A stretch of 64,000 bases of DNA from Megalonaias nervosa (Eukaryota > Mollusca > Bivalvia > Unionida > Unionidae): positions 62,001-126,000 of the forward strand of contig JAECUM010000815.1 of the NCBI GenBank assembly GCA_016617855.1, read 5' to 3'. Below, one piece after another: positions 28,001 to 40,858 of the stretch. The position numbers and the translations under genes were made by a program. The notes under the pieces are model-generated. The model was given only the letters and a program-made list of their open reading frames with translations. It was not told the origin of the DNA and made no database searches. Position 1 is the first letter of the stretch. The number at the start of each line of letters is the position of its first letter.

Positions 28001-31000
28001 CAAATAATTAAATTAAATACACTGTCCATATTTATATTATACCAGATAATATAGATTCATTATCCATAATTTCAGATACAAATGTAGGAACATTTCACTT
28101 TGCTCTCCGATTTTAAACATTTATTGTACATTTTTGGCAGCATAACTTTAACGAAAACCATCTCAACAATTGGCATTTTTCATACGTTGATATATCCTTC
28201 TTTTTCAGTTATTTTCTCAAGGATAATAGTTAGTTTATAACACGAGTTAAGAAAGTTATAACACGAGTTCAATAAGAAAATTATAACATGAGTTCGATAC
28301 ATCAGCTGATCTGAAATGCTGAATAAACCAGAAAAGATCTTTAAAATGGAACACAGTACATTAATGTATTCAAAGGAACTTAACAAAGCAATAATTACAT
28401 TAGCTATCATAAAGATAAAGGAGCGTAATTAATGCAGATGGAATATTTATTCATATTTGGGTGCAAATAGTGTACAATATTCAGATTAATTAACAAGCCC
28501 AATGACGTTTTTTTTGTTTCATTTTCTTTTTTGGTGGGAGGGGAGGGGTTCTCCCATCTTTAAACAATCAAAAAATTATTTCCTCATATACATATTTTTG
28601 TCTTGCTATGTCCAGTCAAATATAGCCATGCATTCATTCAGCCTAATATTTAATTATTTACATTCCTCGCTGGTTTTCTCAAAACTTGAAACCTCAGGTA
28701 TGGGACGGTGCATGCAATAACTTTCAGCATGATTTTTCTTTGCTTATGCTGACACGTTGTAATAACTCTCAAATTTGCTGGGGTCTTTTGACAACATTTA
28801 TGATTGCCACCAGCAAATTCATCTTAGTTTAATTCTTTTTAACTTTCCTTGCATCAAATATGTAAGTTTAAAAGATCCAATTATTTCACAGATTCCATCC
28901 TATTACTTTGGTTCGCCTTTTAGATTAATATTGATCCACATGACCGGATGTAAAATTGCAGACAGTATGATCTAAAAAAGAGACTGTTTGTAATACACAC
29001 TTTAAGTCAATAATAAATGGATACTCACAAATATTCAAATTTGTTGTCTTTATGTATCAGTCACTCTTTCTATCTTTGCACCATTATATACTCGTTGTTA
29101 CGTGTCTAGGCTCGTACAAAAGTAACAAAGAAAAGAGTGAAGCCAACAAGCTTTGTAAATTTAACAAAATAATATATTTCCCTAGAAAAACAAGGTAAAA
29201 ATATGAAAAAGGACTTACGGTTTATGATTCAAATCCAAAAATTAATCCAGTAATTAAAAATATAGGTCCTATCACTAAAAAGTTCTAAATGAATCAAAGT
29301 TCGAATCCCGATAAAGTTCCAAGATGGAAGGCGATGACATCTTCTATAACCTGTTTTTATCCAGAAGTATGTTTATGTAATATACGTATGCGAATACACA
29401 TTCATTCAAGCATATACATACCATCCACCAGATGAAATGAGACAGACAGACAGACAGGCATATAGGTGAGAGCCGCAAATGTCCTAAACATGCATAGTGT
29501 ATATAACATTGATATTTCACCAAATTGTATACTCTAAAAATTCCAACCGTTCAAGGAAATAAAATTAAAATAATCATCAAGAAGACTCGTACTTGTGCCT
29601 GTCTGTTCAAGCGTGGATGACATTTGTGCATTTTGGAAAAATATATCCTTCCAAGATATAACTCAAGTTATTTCATGAAAAATATAATGAACATTAATAG
29701 AAATGCAACAGTCTAAGTCAATAATAAAAGAACCTTAAGAAGTTAGACTTTTTTCTCTTTGTTGTTCAACTTCAGTAACTGCAATCATTAAAGCTGTAAA
29801 GAATAAACATATTTTCATTATTCCTCAAGCAAGATAAATTGCAATAACAATTTTTTTACGCATCGATACACTTTCGCACAATCAAATAATACAAACTAGA
29901 GCATGAGGTAGTAATGGAAAGATCATGAAGTTTTGAAATGGGCAGAGAACATTTATTTGAAAGCTGGGAACAGTGCAAGTTAATGAAAAAATAAAAGATG
30001 TAAAAACAATTGATCAAATATTGATAGATTTTCTTTTTAAGATAGTGAGATATCGATCTTGCTTGTGGAATGTGAGCGGTCTGTCACATTTTCTTGATCT
30101 ACATCTGCCATCTTTATTGATTGAACTATCCGGAAGTTAGTTGCACCGAGACGCCCTCTGGTGTTTTCAAGGGAAGATAATAACTGTGAAATGTTCTATA
30201 GTCAATGTTCTTACAGCAGCACCAGATGCAGATCAGATATGTGAAAGGAACCGAGAATGTAAGCGGCGATTTCATGAGCAGGATTGCTGAAATGGCGTAA
30301 AATGCGCAGTAGATAACCGTATGTTGTGTGTATATTCGTGTCCGTAGTCAGTGTGTAGCGTCATTATGATTTTGTTTCTTTTATTGCATGTAGTAACGCA
30401 CATTTGCATTTGGAGCAATTTTGGAGGAATAAAATCCTGATTTTATTCTCTAGTGTGGGGGGTGTCATGTATGCTAAGCCCCAGCTGTAAAGTCGTGTAT
30501 AAACTATAATCTGCCTGTCTTTGGAATATTACTGTGGCCATGTGCTTGATGTCTAAAGATTGCCGCAGGCTAGTGTTGAACTCCTACACAAGGTTACCTG
30601 ACCAGCCGGATACCGGAAAACTTGAATCGGCAGAGGCGATAGATCGCACCCTCTAAACAAAGGCTTGCAGTTATCACATCTAGGTGTTAAAGCTTAGTCC
30701 AAAGAACAAAGGAAAGCCCGCAGGGTGAGCGGGGCATGTTCTCATCCATCCCCACATTGACAGACAGCGAGAGGGACATGGTCTGCTAAGTTTAATTGGA
30801 TTGGTTCACAGCGATATCCAGTCGGAATTGAGATAGAGGGTGTGATTACAATTCCAATCCGAGCGTTACTTCAAACTCGTATGAGAAAATTTAGTCTTCG
30901 CCTAGAGGGATTGTGAGTCAACAGGGTTTACTCCAAGAAGAAGCCACTCATAATTTGGTGGCAAAACTTAGAGGTAGATTCTTAAAAAAAACCAAAGCTT

Positions 31001-34000
31001 CGAAAAGGAAGCTTTTTAGGGGACACAGAACGTCTGGTTCCATTGGGTCCCGAGTCTTCAAGAGTTGGAGACGGAATTGAGACTGTAGTCGAGACAGTCG
31101 AAGTCGACAGAAGAGTAGTCATGGTAGAGAAAGTGGAGGAGGAGAAGGAGTCTTGAGAAAGTGGAGGAGGAGAAGGAGTCTAGAGAATGTCGAGGAGGAG
31201 GAGGAGAAGGAATTTGGAGAAAAGTCGAGGAGGAAGGGGAGAAGGAAGTAGGAGAAATAAGAGAGAGAAAGGATACAACAGACGAGCAGAAATACAAGGA
31301 CAGGTGGAAATCAATCTCACACCGCTAATCAAGTGATGCAGTAGGCTTATTACAGGGTCGAGCGGAAGGAGTGTAATTGGAAATTTGAGTCATTTGATTA
31401 TTCAATTGTTATTAAATTGTTATTCATTGAACTTCAACCTTTTTTGTATATTTAACTATCGAACCATTAGCATTGCTGACTGCTGACTGGGGGCTTGGAG
31501 CTTTACATCTATCTTTCACTGAATTTTACTTCCAACAAAATAGAGCCTGGGTAGGACTTCTATAATAGTTTAAATAAAACATTGGGAGCACCCCACCCCA
31601 ACCATAACAATCCCCCACAATGACAGTTCAACAGACATTAAGTAGATTCACAGTTAATTTATGTTTTAGTTTAACAATCTTATAAGTTATCTGTTTTGAC
31701 AGAATGTTTTTGAATGATTTTTGGACATATCTTTAAATAATCTTGAAATAATCACATGAGTATCAAATAATGTTGCAATGTAATAGTTTCTTGCAAACTA
31801 CAGCAGGTGATTTATAATTTTATAGGAATTAAAATTACAAGGCTTAATGTTATTCCAATGATATGTACATATATTTAATGTTTGTGGACTGAACTTTTTA
31901 TTATATCCATACTTGAATGACTTTCAGTCAGCATTTAAAATGCATTTGTCCAGAAATCATTCATCACAATTTCACTACACTGTGAACAGCAGTTTTGCAT
32001 TACATTGTTTCAGAGTCACATATCTTCTACATCAGTTGCTGCATTCAAGTAAAGCTCCAATAGCATCACTGTTAGTCAAATATTTATGTTTAGGTATGCT
32101 AGAAGTTCTTGTCTCACCTGCTTAAACAGCATGGTGAACATGGTTAAAGTTCAACTGAAACTTTTGGATAATATTACTGAGTCTAAAGTTTATACACAGA
32201 TATGCTAGGAGTTCTGTCTTGCTTGTCTCGCCTTCTTAAGCAGTGTTTCAGTGTTTAAAAGGGACATTTATTTGCTGCATGCAAGTGAAATTTTGGTATT
32301 GCAATAGGTCTTAAAGATTTTATGCTGATATGTTAGGATTTCTGATCTCTGATATCTCACCAGCTTAAGCAGAATGCATGATTCTCCATTTGACACATTA
32401 TGTGATCATGTTAACATTAAGAATTTATTTAAGCTACCTCTGTAATCCAGCTCTTCCTAAAAGACGAAAACATTGTCCCATCTGTATACCATATAGACTA
32501 TACAGACAGTATCTAAAGGAACTAATTCTTCTATTGTTTACATATTATCACCGTTTCTTTCCATGACTAAGTGGCTTCCCTGCACCAGATGTTTTTTATT
32601 ACTGAGGCTTTCATTTGCTACAGGTAACATTGTATACCTTCTGGAAATAAAATATCAGTTATCCATCTTCAGAGTTGGTATTGTTTTGATAAATTATCTT
32701 TGCATTCATCATTGGTAACTTTCTTTTTTGTTTTTCTTAGTAATTTCACAAACATTCAACCACTTACTGACCATGCCATTTTTGCTGTTCATACTGCATA
32801 ATAATGTGGATATAACACGGATATTGACTGCTGAATTTCTTTTTTTCATAAGTTGCTTTGGTGCATTAATTTCTGTATACTTTCCACCATTTATTGTTCA
32901 TTGCTTGACACATCATTTTAAGTTCAACTAGTTATAGACCACAAGATCTTATATTTGGTCTGTTGTCTTTATATGTCATACATCTATCTGTCATCCATTC
33001 ACCTGCTGTCCATTAGCGCATGTTTGTTACTACCTCAACTCCTAAACTACTTTGAGGGTTGCATTGAAACTTTACAGTCATCTCAAGATCTAGTTGGTCA
33101 AAATGAAAATGGTTTTGCTTGGACATTCACTATGACCATCACAGTGGCCATCTTAAAAATTTCATTATCATTGCTTCTCCTGAACAGATGGTCATACTGA
33201 CAAAGGAATTTCATAAAAAGAGTTCTGTTGAGTTTTAGTTGGTCCAGAATGAAAATTTTGCCAATCTGATATCTGATACAGTAATATTGAACATCTTGCT
33301 GCTCTGAATGGATGGCCATATTGGCTTGCTGAATGGATGGCCGTATTGGCTTGCTGAATGGATGGTCATATTGGCTTGCTGAATGGATGGCCGTATTGGC
33401 TTGCTGAATGGATGGCCATATTGGCTTGCTGAATGGATGGTCATATTGACTTGCAGAATGGATCATCATATTGGCTTGCTGAATGGATGGCCATATTGGC
33501 TTGCTGAATGGATGGTCATATTGGCTTGCTGAATGGATGGCCGTATTGGCTTGCTGAATGGATGGCCATATTGGCTTGCTGAATGGATGGTCATATTGGC
33601 TTGCTGAATGGATGGTCATATTGGCTTGCAGAATGGATCGTCATATTGGCTTGCTGAATGGATGGCCGTATTGGCTTGCTGAATGGATGGTCATATTGGC
33701 TTGCTGAATGGATGGTCATATTGGCTTGCTGAATGGATGGTCATATTGGCTTGCTGAATGGATGGCCATACTGGCTTGCTGAATGGATGGTCATATTGGC
33801 TTGCTGAATGGATGGCCATACTGGCTTGCTGAATGGATGGCCATACTGGCTTGCTGAATGGATGGCCATATTGGCTTGCGGAATGGATAGTCATATTGGC
33901 TTGCTGAATGGATGGTCATATTGTCATAGGGTTGCACCAAAAAGCCTTCTGATGTCAAGTTGCTCCTAAATGAAAATAAGGCTGATCTGACATCCACCAT

Positions 34001-34976
34001 TTTTTCCATCATGGAAATCTTTTTATTAACTCCTCTTGTATAAATGGTCATATCAACATGAGGTTTCCACTAAAAGACTTCTTATGATGTATAGTTGGTC
34101 CTGAATAAAAATATTTTCCCTCAGACATTCATTATTATGTCATCATCCCTAGGTGATTTTGGAAGGTAGACCCCAACCCAAGGTATAACAAAACACAACA
34201 ATTTTTTTTCAGTGCAAGTATATCTTCTTCACAAAATGATAGTGTGTGGTCAAATCAGTCAAATTTGTTATACAGTTATTAACTCATTTCAGTGGCAGGC
34301 CAGTGCAAAATTAACAGCTTTGGCTGATAGTAAATATAAATTAGCTCATTTGCATATTCATTATTATGCATTATATACTTCACATGTTTACAAGTTTCAC
34401 CAAAATATTTAAAGTTGGTTATTTTCAGCTTAAATATGTAATAAATGAGATATAAAACAAGAACAAAAGTAATGCTAAATTCTATGTTGATACATGTACA
34501 TTCAAAAGCTTTATTGTCCATTTTACTACTGTATCTTTTGCATTTTAAATCCAAATGTGAACATCTTAGATCTGTATCTGCTGGCACATAATGAGACAGC
34601 AGATCAGGGTCTGTGCTGTTTGATAGTTGCTGGATCAAGAATAGCATAGACCCAGATCTACTGGCACATGATGAGACTGAAGATCAGGGTCTGTGCTGTT
34701 TGATAGTTGCTGTATGGAGAATAAATAGCATAGACCATGATCTGCTGGCACATGATGAGATGGCAGATCAGGGTCTATACAATTTGATAGTTGCTGGATG
34801 TAGAATAAATAGCATACACCCTGACCTGCTGGCACATGATGAGACAGCAGATCAGGACTGTGCTGTTTGATAGTTGCTGTATGAAGAATAAATAGCATAG
34901 ACCCAGATCTACTGGCACCATTAATACTGGCCACCATGTATAGCCTATCTTGTGCTGAAAAATGGCGTTAAGTCCT

Positions 34977-35008
<32 letters not shown>

Positions 35009-37759
35009 CAGTATTATCTTCAGTAGTGTGAAAGGGGATATATTACTCTCTCAGTTCATAAACTTTGCAGTGTGCCCTGCATACATATAGACTGACAAAC
35101 AAAATATTTGTTTACTGTTGTAGTATGTAAAACCATAATACATTGATGTGTCCTCACTCAGGTGCATTACCCAGAGCTCAGCCCTCATTTGAGAAATGAG
35201 ACCAGAAAAATGTGAAGGATCCCATTAGTGCAGGCCAAGTGGAGGAAGTAGTCATCCATGTCCTTTTCTTAGACAAGAGCATGGTTTCCAAAGGTCATTG
35301 GCTACAAAAAGTGGTGAGAAAGAACCATTTTCATCCCATTATTCTCTCCCAGACAGCCTTCATCCTGCCGGAAATGGCACCATGCCCACAGTCATTTCAC
35401 ACATCCTGGTAGGAGGAAGACACTAACACTTTACCACGCAATAGTAAAATCTTTGTCATGATGGTCTTACAAATCATGTTGGAAGGCTTCCAGATCACAT
35501 TCAGTGGTCTCCTTCATTATCATAGGCTCCTGCTACAGTGTCCAAAGAGATCCATTCAATGCTGATGTTCTGCAGCAACATATAGACTATTTCCTCACAA
35601 AAAGGTATTAGAAATTGTTTTTAAAAAAAACCCTCACTGTGGTTTGAGCACCATGGTTCATAAAAAGACAATGAGATTGGTTCTTACTGTTGTGCAGGAG
35701 GGAGATTTCACAATCAGTCTAGATATTCAAGATGCATACCTTCATATTCCAGTTTGCAAATTTTACTGGAAATTACTGAGTGAATCATTTAGGGATACGG
35801 AATACCCATTCAGGGCACTCCAGTCTGTCAGAGTCATTTAGGGATATGGAATACCCATTCAGGGCACTCCAGTCTGTCAGAGTCATTTAGGGATACGGAA
35901 TACCCATTCAGGGCACTCCAGTCTGTCAGAGTCATGTCACACTTCAGAGTTACTTCCATATCCATGACTTAAAACTACCAGGATGACATTGTGTAAAAGT
36001 ACCAGGTGAGATATATTCTATAATCAAGATACAAAATCCCTTGTTTCACTTTGTTCTCTGCCTTGGATTCCTTGTCAAAGAAGGACAAATTCAGTATTAT
36101 CCCATTCCAACATTTTACCCATTTGAGTATTGAGTTCAAAACATGAACAGGATCAGTTTCCCTCAAGAACCTTGATTATGATCTTATTCTCAAGAATTTC
36201 ATCACCTGTTGGATCTCCTTAATATGGCATTGGTCATCATCATCTTGGCTACCTGTTTATCAGACCATTATAGACAAATCTCTTGTCCCAGGGGCGACCA
36301 AAGCTTTGCCCATTAGATTAAACAGTCCTAGTTTGGGGATACATGAGGTCCCATCTCAGCAATTGGGAAAACCTCACCTGGCTTACAAGGGTATTCCATT
36401 GCAGATTCAGCCTCTGGGAATTATCAACTGTACAAGTGCCAGAATGGCAGTCCTTCCTTTGTTTTGGGAAGTTGTCTGGTTGTGACCCCTTCAAGAGCGT
36501 TCATTACACATCAGTTCCTGGATAAGAAGGCCATTCTGAATGCATTTAAATCATTGCAGGAGTCAGTTTGGAAAGGGTGTTCTCATCTCATCCTGCCATC
36601 ATTGACAAGTCCACATCCAGGTCTACCACATTCCATGCATACTCTGTCCTAGTGGCCTTACTGTCTCAGTGAGAATCAGCTCAGTCAAACCAACTGGGCG
36701 TGACCACACCTCTGTCTCTCCAGTCTGAGATACAAAAGCCTGGACAGTTGACTCTCATTCCATGAACTAGAATGGTCAAGATTTATTTACCTTCCATTTG
36801 ATCTCCAAAGTCTTGCAGAAGGCAAGGGTATCAAAGTGCCATCTGGTCCTGTTTGTTCTCCATAAGAGGGAAAATCATGGTTCAATAATCAATTAAACTT
36901 GGCAGTGAAAATTGTCAGGAAAATCTTGGCTTTTCCTGACCCGCTCAAGCAACCATGAATGCGTGTGTTTCATCCAAACCTGTATTTGTTGGGCCAGCTT
37001 GCCCAATTCATATCAAGTGAATCCTTGGGTAAAACAATTCTCTGAACAAGTGGTGGACAAAATTTCTTGTGCTTGAAGGCCCATCACTTTGAAAACATAC
37101 AAACAAAAGGACTTGTAGAGTTTTCTCCCAGTAGTGCAAGCAGAAACAAATTGCTCAGTTGAAAGCCTCAATACTTCAAGTAGTAAACTTTCTCCTTGAA
37201 GAGAAGATGTTAGCCCTGTTCACTCTAAAAGACTACCTACTCATGGAATCAGACATGTTATGTAATCATAGAAGGAAAAATAAAGGCTAAAACAAAGACC
37301 TCTCCAACCTTGTTATGAACTTGGATTTGTCATGGCTGGAAGCTTTGACCCTTTGGTCCCTTTCAACTTTAATACTTCAATGTGTTATCAGTGATAATGA
37401 TTTATCAGCAGTAAAGAAATTAGGATGAACAATTTAGTATGGAGATGTGTGCATATGTGCCAATGTACATGTTACAGGGGTTGTTTCAGTCAAGTCTGGA
37501 AATCTATTCTGCTGCCATTTTATTTTGAATTTTAATAAAGTATTTAAAGTCATTGATTACGGGTAGTTGATTACATATTTTCACTAACTTGCAATTACAG
37601 TACTGTAATCTAGTTACTCCTGTCCGTTAAAATTTACTACACTGTATAACTGGGCTCTTTAAAGTCAGATGGCCAAAATATACTGCATATGAATGAGATA
37701 ATTTTTATACAAACACAAAATGTGCTTATAATATTCATACAGCTCGGAAAATTTTCTAA

Positions 37760-37814
<55 letters not shown>

Positions 37815-40779
37815 GTTTATTGCGTTTCTCCCACATCTCTCTGTTCAGATCTCACTTCTTCCTGTTCTTTCCAAAAGGATATGTGACCAATGCATATGGT
37901 ATCAAGTTGCTCATACTATATTTTTCTACAGTTGTTTATTACAGATTGTTCTATTTTGCTTTTTGTGCATGATATTGAATTTACAAAGGACAAAATGCTG
38001 TTTTGTTTCTTAGAATGTACATGTAATGCATAATAATATATATGACTATGCAAATGATCTAATTTACATACATTTTGCATTCAAAAGAAAGAAGAATTAA
38101 AAGCTACACTTCAGTTCAAAAAATTAAGAAATGTATAGAATTTTCATTTTCATTTGTTAATTTTGCATTAGGTTGTTATGGAAACAAACTTATACCCATA
38201 CAACAGACCTAATTGATTTGACCAGAACCAGAACTTTTGTGGAGACATGTTGGCACTGCTGTGCCATAAAAAAAGAGAACCGAATAACAGTGGCTACATT
38301 GCAAGAATGGATGCAACAAATTGGTGATCCAGGTTTCAGAGTGGCAACATATTTGTTCAACCTTGCTCCATGCTATTTCATCATCTCCTTCTGTGGTGGA
38401 GATCCTGGCCAACCATAAGAAACAAATGATGCCAATCTACCATCAATTATGGCTGCTGCTATTGAAAGTATATGAGAAAAGCTTATGATTATTTTTTTCT
38501 TCTTAACAGAATATGACCAAATTTGACAGTGTCCCCATCTGAAAGCCTTTCACATCACAGAAATGATGCCAATCTACCATGAATAAAGAAGCATACAACA
38601 TTATGTCAATAAAAAACAATAGAATCTGACCAACTCATTTTGGTATAGAGCCCTGTCAATATTTCACAGATGGTGTTGATATGCTATCAAATGTGATGAA
38701 GGTATAAAACAGGATTAGCCTTGAAACACATGTTTTGTTTACATCAATCAACAGCATTGGAAGAAATTTTGCCAGAAAGCATCCTACTAATTCTGATTTT
38801 TGGTCAAAGTTTTTGGCTTATATGCAGTTGTCTTCCTAATTAGCAGCTTAGGTCACTTGGGCCTCTTCCTAATAATTTTATTAACTGAACTTGTACCAGT
38901 ACAAATTGTGTCTGCACCATTTTATATTCATTCAAAAGAGTTGATGATTTTCACTTTTTGGGGGCACATTTTGATTGACTTTGGCTCATAATCCATGATT
39001 GGCTTCTTATATTTCATCTTAGAACAATAATACAAAGAGTAATTCTGGTACACAAATAAAATTTTGTACATATTTTTGCATTGATAGGTTGTAGACTTAC
39101 ATGTCTATTACTCTGATATTTTTCAAGTTTCATGACCATTTATGGGTGTAGTTGAGACGTGTTTTCAGAATCCAGGTGAATTAATGGCTTACTTTTTTGC
39201 ACTGTGCAGGAGGACTTCTTTACAGGGAATGATGAGGAAGACGGAGATGTGAAGCAGGTTATCAAGAATCTTCTGTCTGTTATCAAGTAAGTCAACACCA
39301 TTTAATTCATTATCCCCATATGCACCATTTATGCATTATCAGGTTGTACCCTAGTTATGAGCTCAGTGACATCTACATCATTCATGAAAAAACACCATAG
39401 CAGCTGGTATTACAGAAAAGGAGAAATCATTAGTTCCACAATGCTGCCAAATAATGTACACATTCTACTTGTATTAAAAATACTGTTGATAAAAACATAA
39501 TTTTTCAGACCAGATTTTTTTAGGCCAAACATTACCAGATTTTAGACTTTTTGTCCTGCCCCCACCAAGAAAAAATAAAAACAATCCAATTAGTATCCAG
39601 TTGAAATTGTCTTTTCTACACTGAAGCATCTGGCAAACTTAAAGTCTCTTAGAAATAGGTTGGATACAGCCAGAATAAACAAATAAGGTATTCCCTATCC
39701 CCATTTCACTTGAAAGTGAAAGAGAGATGAACCTTTGTAAAATGTAGGGTAAGATTGAGATTTGGTGTAATATGGGGCCAAGACATGAAAATTCTGGGCC
39801 TACACCCCCCCCCACAAAAAAATTCAAATTTTAAAAGTATCCAATTGAAATTGTCTTTCATACACTGAAGCAGCTAGCAGAATGAAAATTTCATAGTTTT
39901 GATGCAGCCAGAAGTAACAAAAAAAGGCATGTCCTAACCCCATTTGACATGAAAATGAAAAGAATCTCCAGGGGAAAATGAATTAAATGTTATCAAGTCT
40001 ATGCCATTTTACTGTTATCAAGTAAGTCTATACCATGTTACTGTTATCAAGTAAGTCTATGCCATTTTACTGTTATCAAGTAAGTCTATACCATTTAACT
40101 GTTATCAGGTAAGTCTAGGCCATTTTGCTGTTATTAAGTAAGTCTGTACCATTTATCAAGGAAGTCTACATCATTTAACTTGGAATTTAAATTAGTTGAC
40201 ACTAAAAACTAGATAAAATTTATGTCTCCATTTCAAAGCTTAACAAGTAAACTTAGTTGATCATTCTCATATAATTGTATTGAAATGAATGTTAGAACAT
40301 TTGTCTTGCCTCTTTGAAAGCTTAAATTTAAATTTTGTTATTATTGGAGAGTCAAAATGAAATGTTTCTAATACAAAGAATCTTGCTAAACACCCTGGAT
40401 ATTACTTATAGGTTATTGGCATTGTCAGCTGGTCTCGTTAGCCCACATTGACATACCACCTAATTTGTTCCCATCCTTTTACCTTTCAGTATATATAAAG
40501 ATGCCTGGATAGTACACTGGTAGCCAGTTATTCTGCATCAGTATTAAATGTATGTAAGGGTTACATGATTCATACAACATTAAAAATTCCTTAAATTTCA
40601 GTGGTTGACTTGGGATAAAAAAAACAACACAAATGCCGATAATTCTGTGCAACTAGTTTCGCATTTAATGCATGCTTCTTCAGGCACAAAATGTTTTGAA
40701 AGAAACGATGACATCTTTATATTTTAAAATAACAATTACGTCATTACGTAACGTCATAAATGATATGCATCATCATAAC

Positions 40780-40858
<79 letters not shown>

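Larger units (their letters stand above)
27660..30462 (+). other. Non-coding 3' part of the Gypsy element
   Basis: 2.8 kb without a recognisable domain. It contains a ~42-bp tandem repeat (27905-28075), a ~27-bp triplicate (28230-28305) and an LTR-like repeat starting at 29096 that is also found at 50460. It ends with the polypurine tract GTGTGGGGGG before the 3' LTR. No envelope-like frame was seen. Confidence 0.7.
23578..31619 (+). mobile_element. Ty3/Gypsy retrotransposon, Gmr1-type gene order, degraded, 8.04 kb
   Basis: Flanked by a 5-bp target duplication ATGAC (23573-23577, 31620-31624). It starts TGTCATG and ends CCCACA, so its ends are TG...CA. Order on the + strand: LTR remnant, gag with SCAN-like segment and zinc knuckle, protease, integrase, reverse transcriptase, RNase H, a 2.8-kb non-coding stretch, polypurine GTGGGGGG, 3' LTR. 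Integrase before reverse transcriptase is the Ty1/copia order, but the domains are Gypsy-like. Established knowledge: this combination defines the Gmr1 group. The element sits in the ERO1 sense direction 111 bp after an exon. It is inactive: several stops, frame shifts and a changed catalytic residue. Confidence 0.93.
23467..39209 (+). other. ERO1 intron (15.7 kb) with nested transposons
   Basis: GTTTGT...GTGCAG. More than half is accounted for by the 8-kb Gypsy element, the 25-bp minisatellite region, the MITE-derived array with SINE tail and the DIRS-like remnant. 37340-39200 holds a (TA)n tract at 37764-37811 and otherwise unassigned AT-rich sequence. That includes an 81-codon open frame at 38173-38418 and a short repeat (ATGATGCCAATCTACCAT) occurring twice near 38426 and 38562. 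Confidence 0.8.

Noticed and set aside
27660..30462. Envelope-like gene in the Gypsy element
   Set aside because: Only short AT-rich frames; no signal peptide, furin-like site or transmembrane pattern.
33098..33894. Minus-strand open frames of 67-173 codons
   Set aside because: They are the 25-bp minisatellite read in frames that lack stops; the repetitive peptides shift with the repeat period and have no gene signals.
33296..33925. CRISPR-like regular repeats
   Set aside because: Units are contiguous 25-mers without unique spacers, in eukaryotic intron DNA.
38173..38418. 81-codon open frame as a transposase fragment
   Set aside because: Composition is plausible, but I could not match it to any transposase motif.
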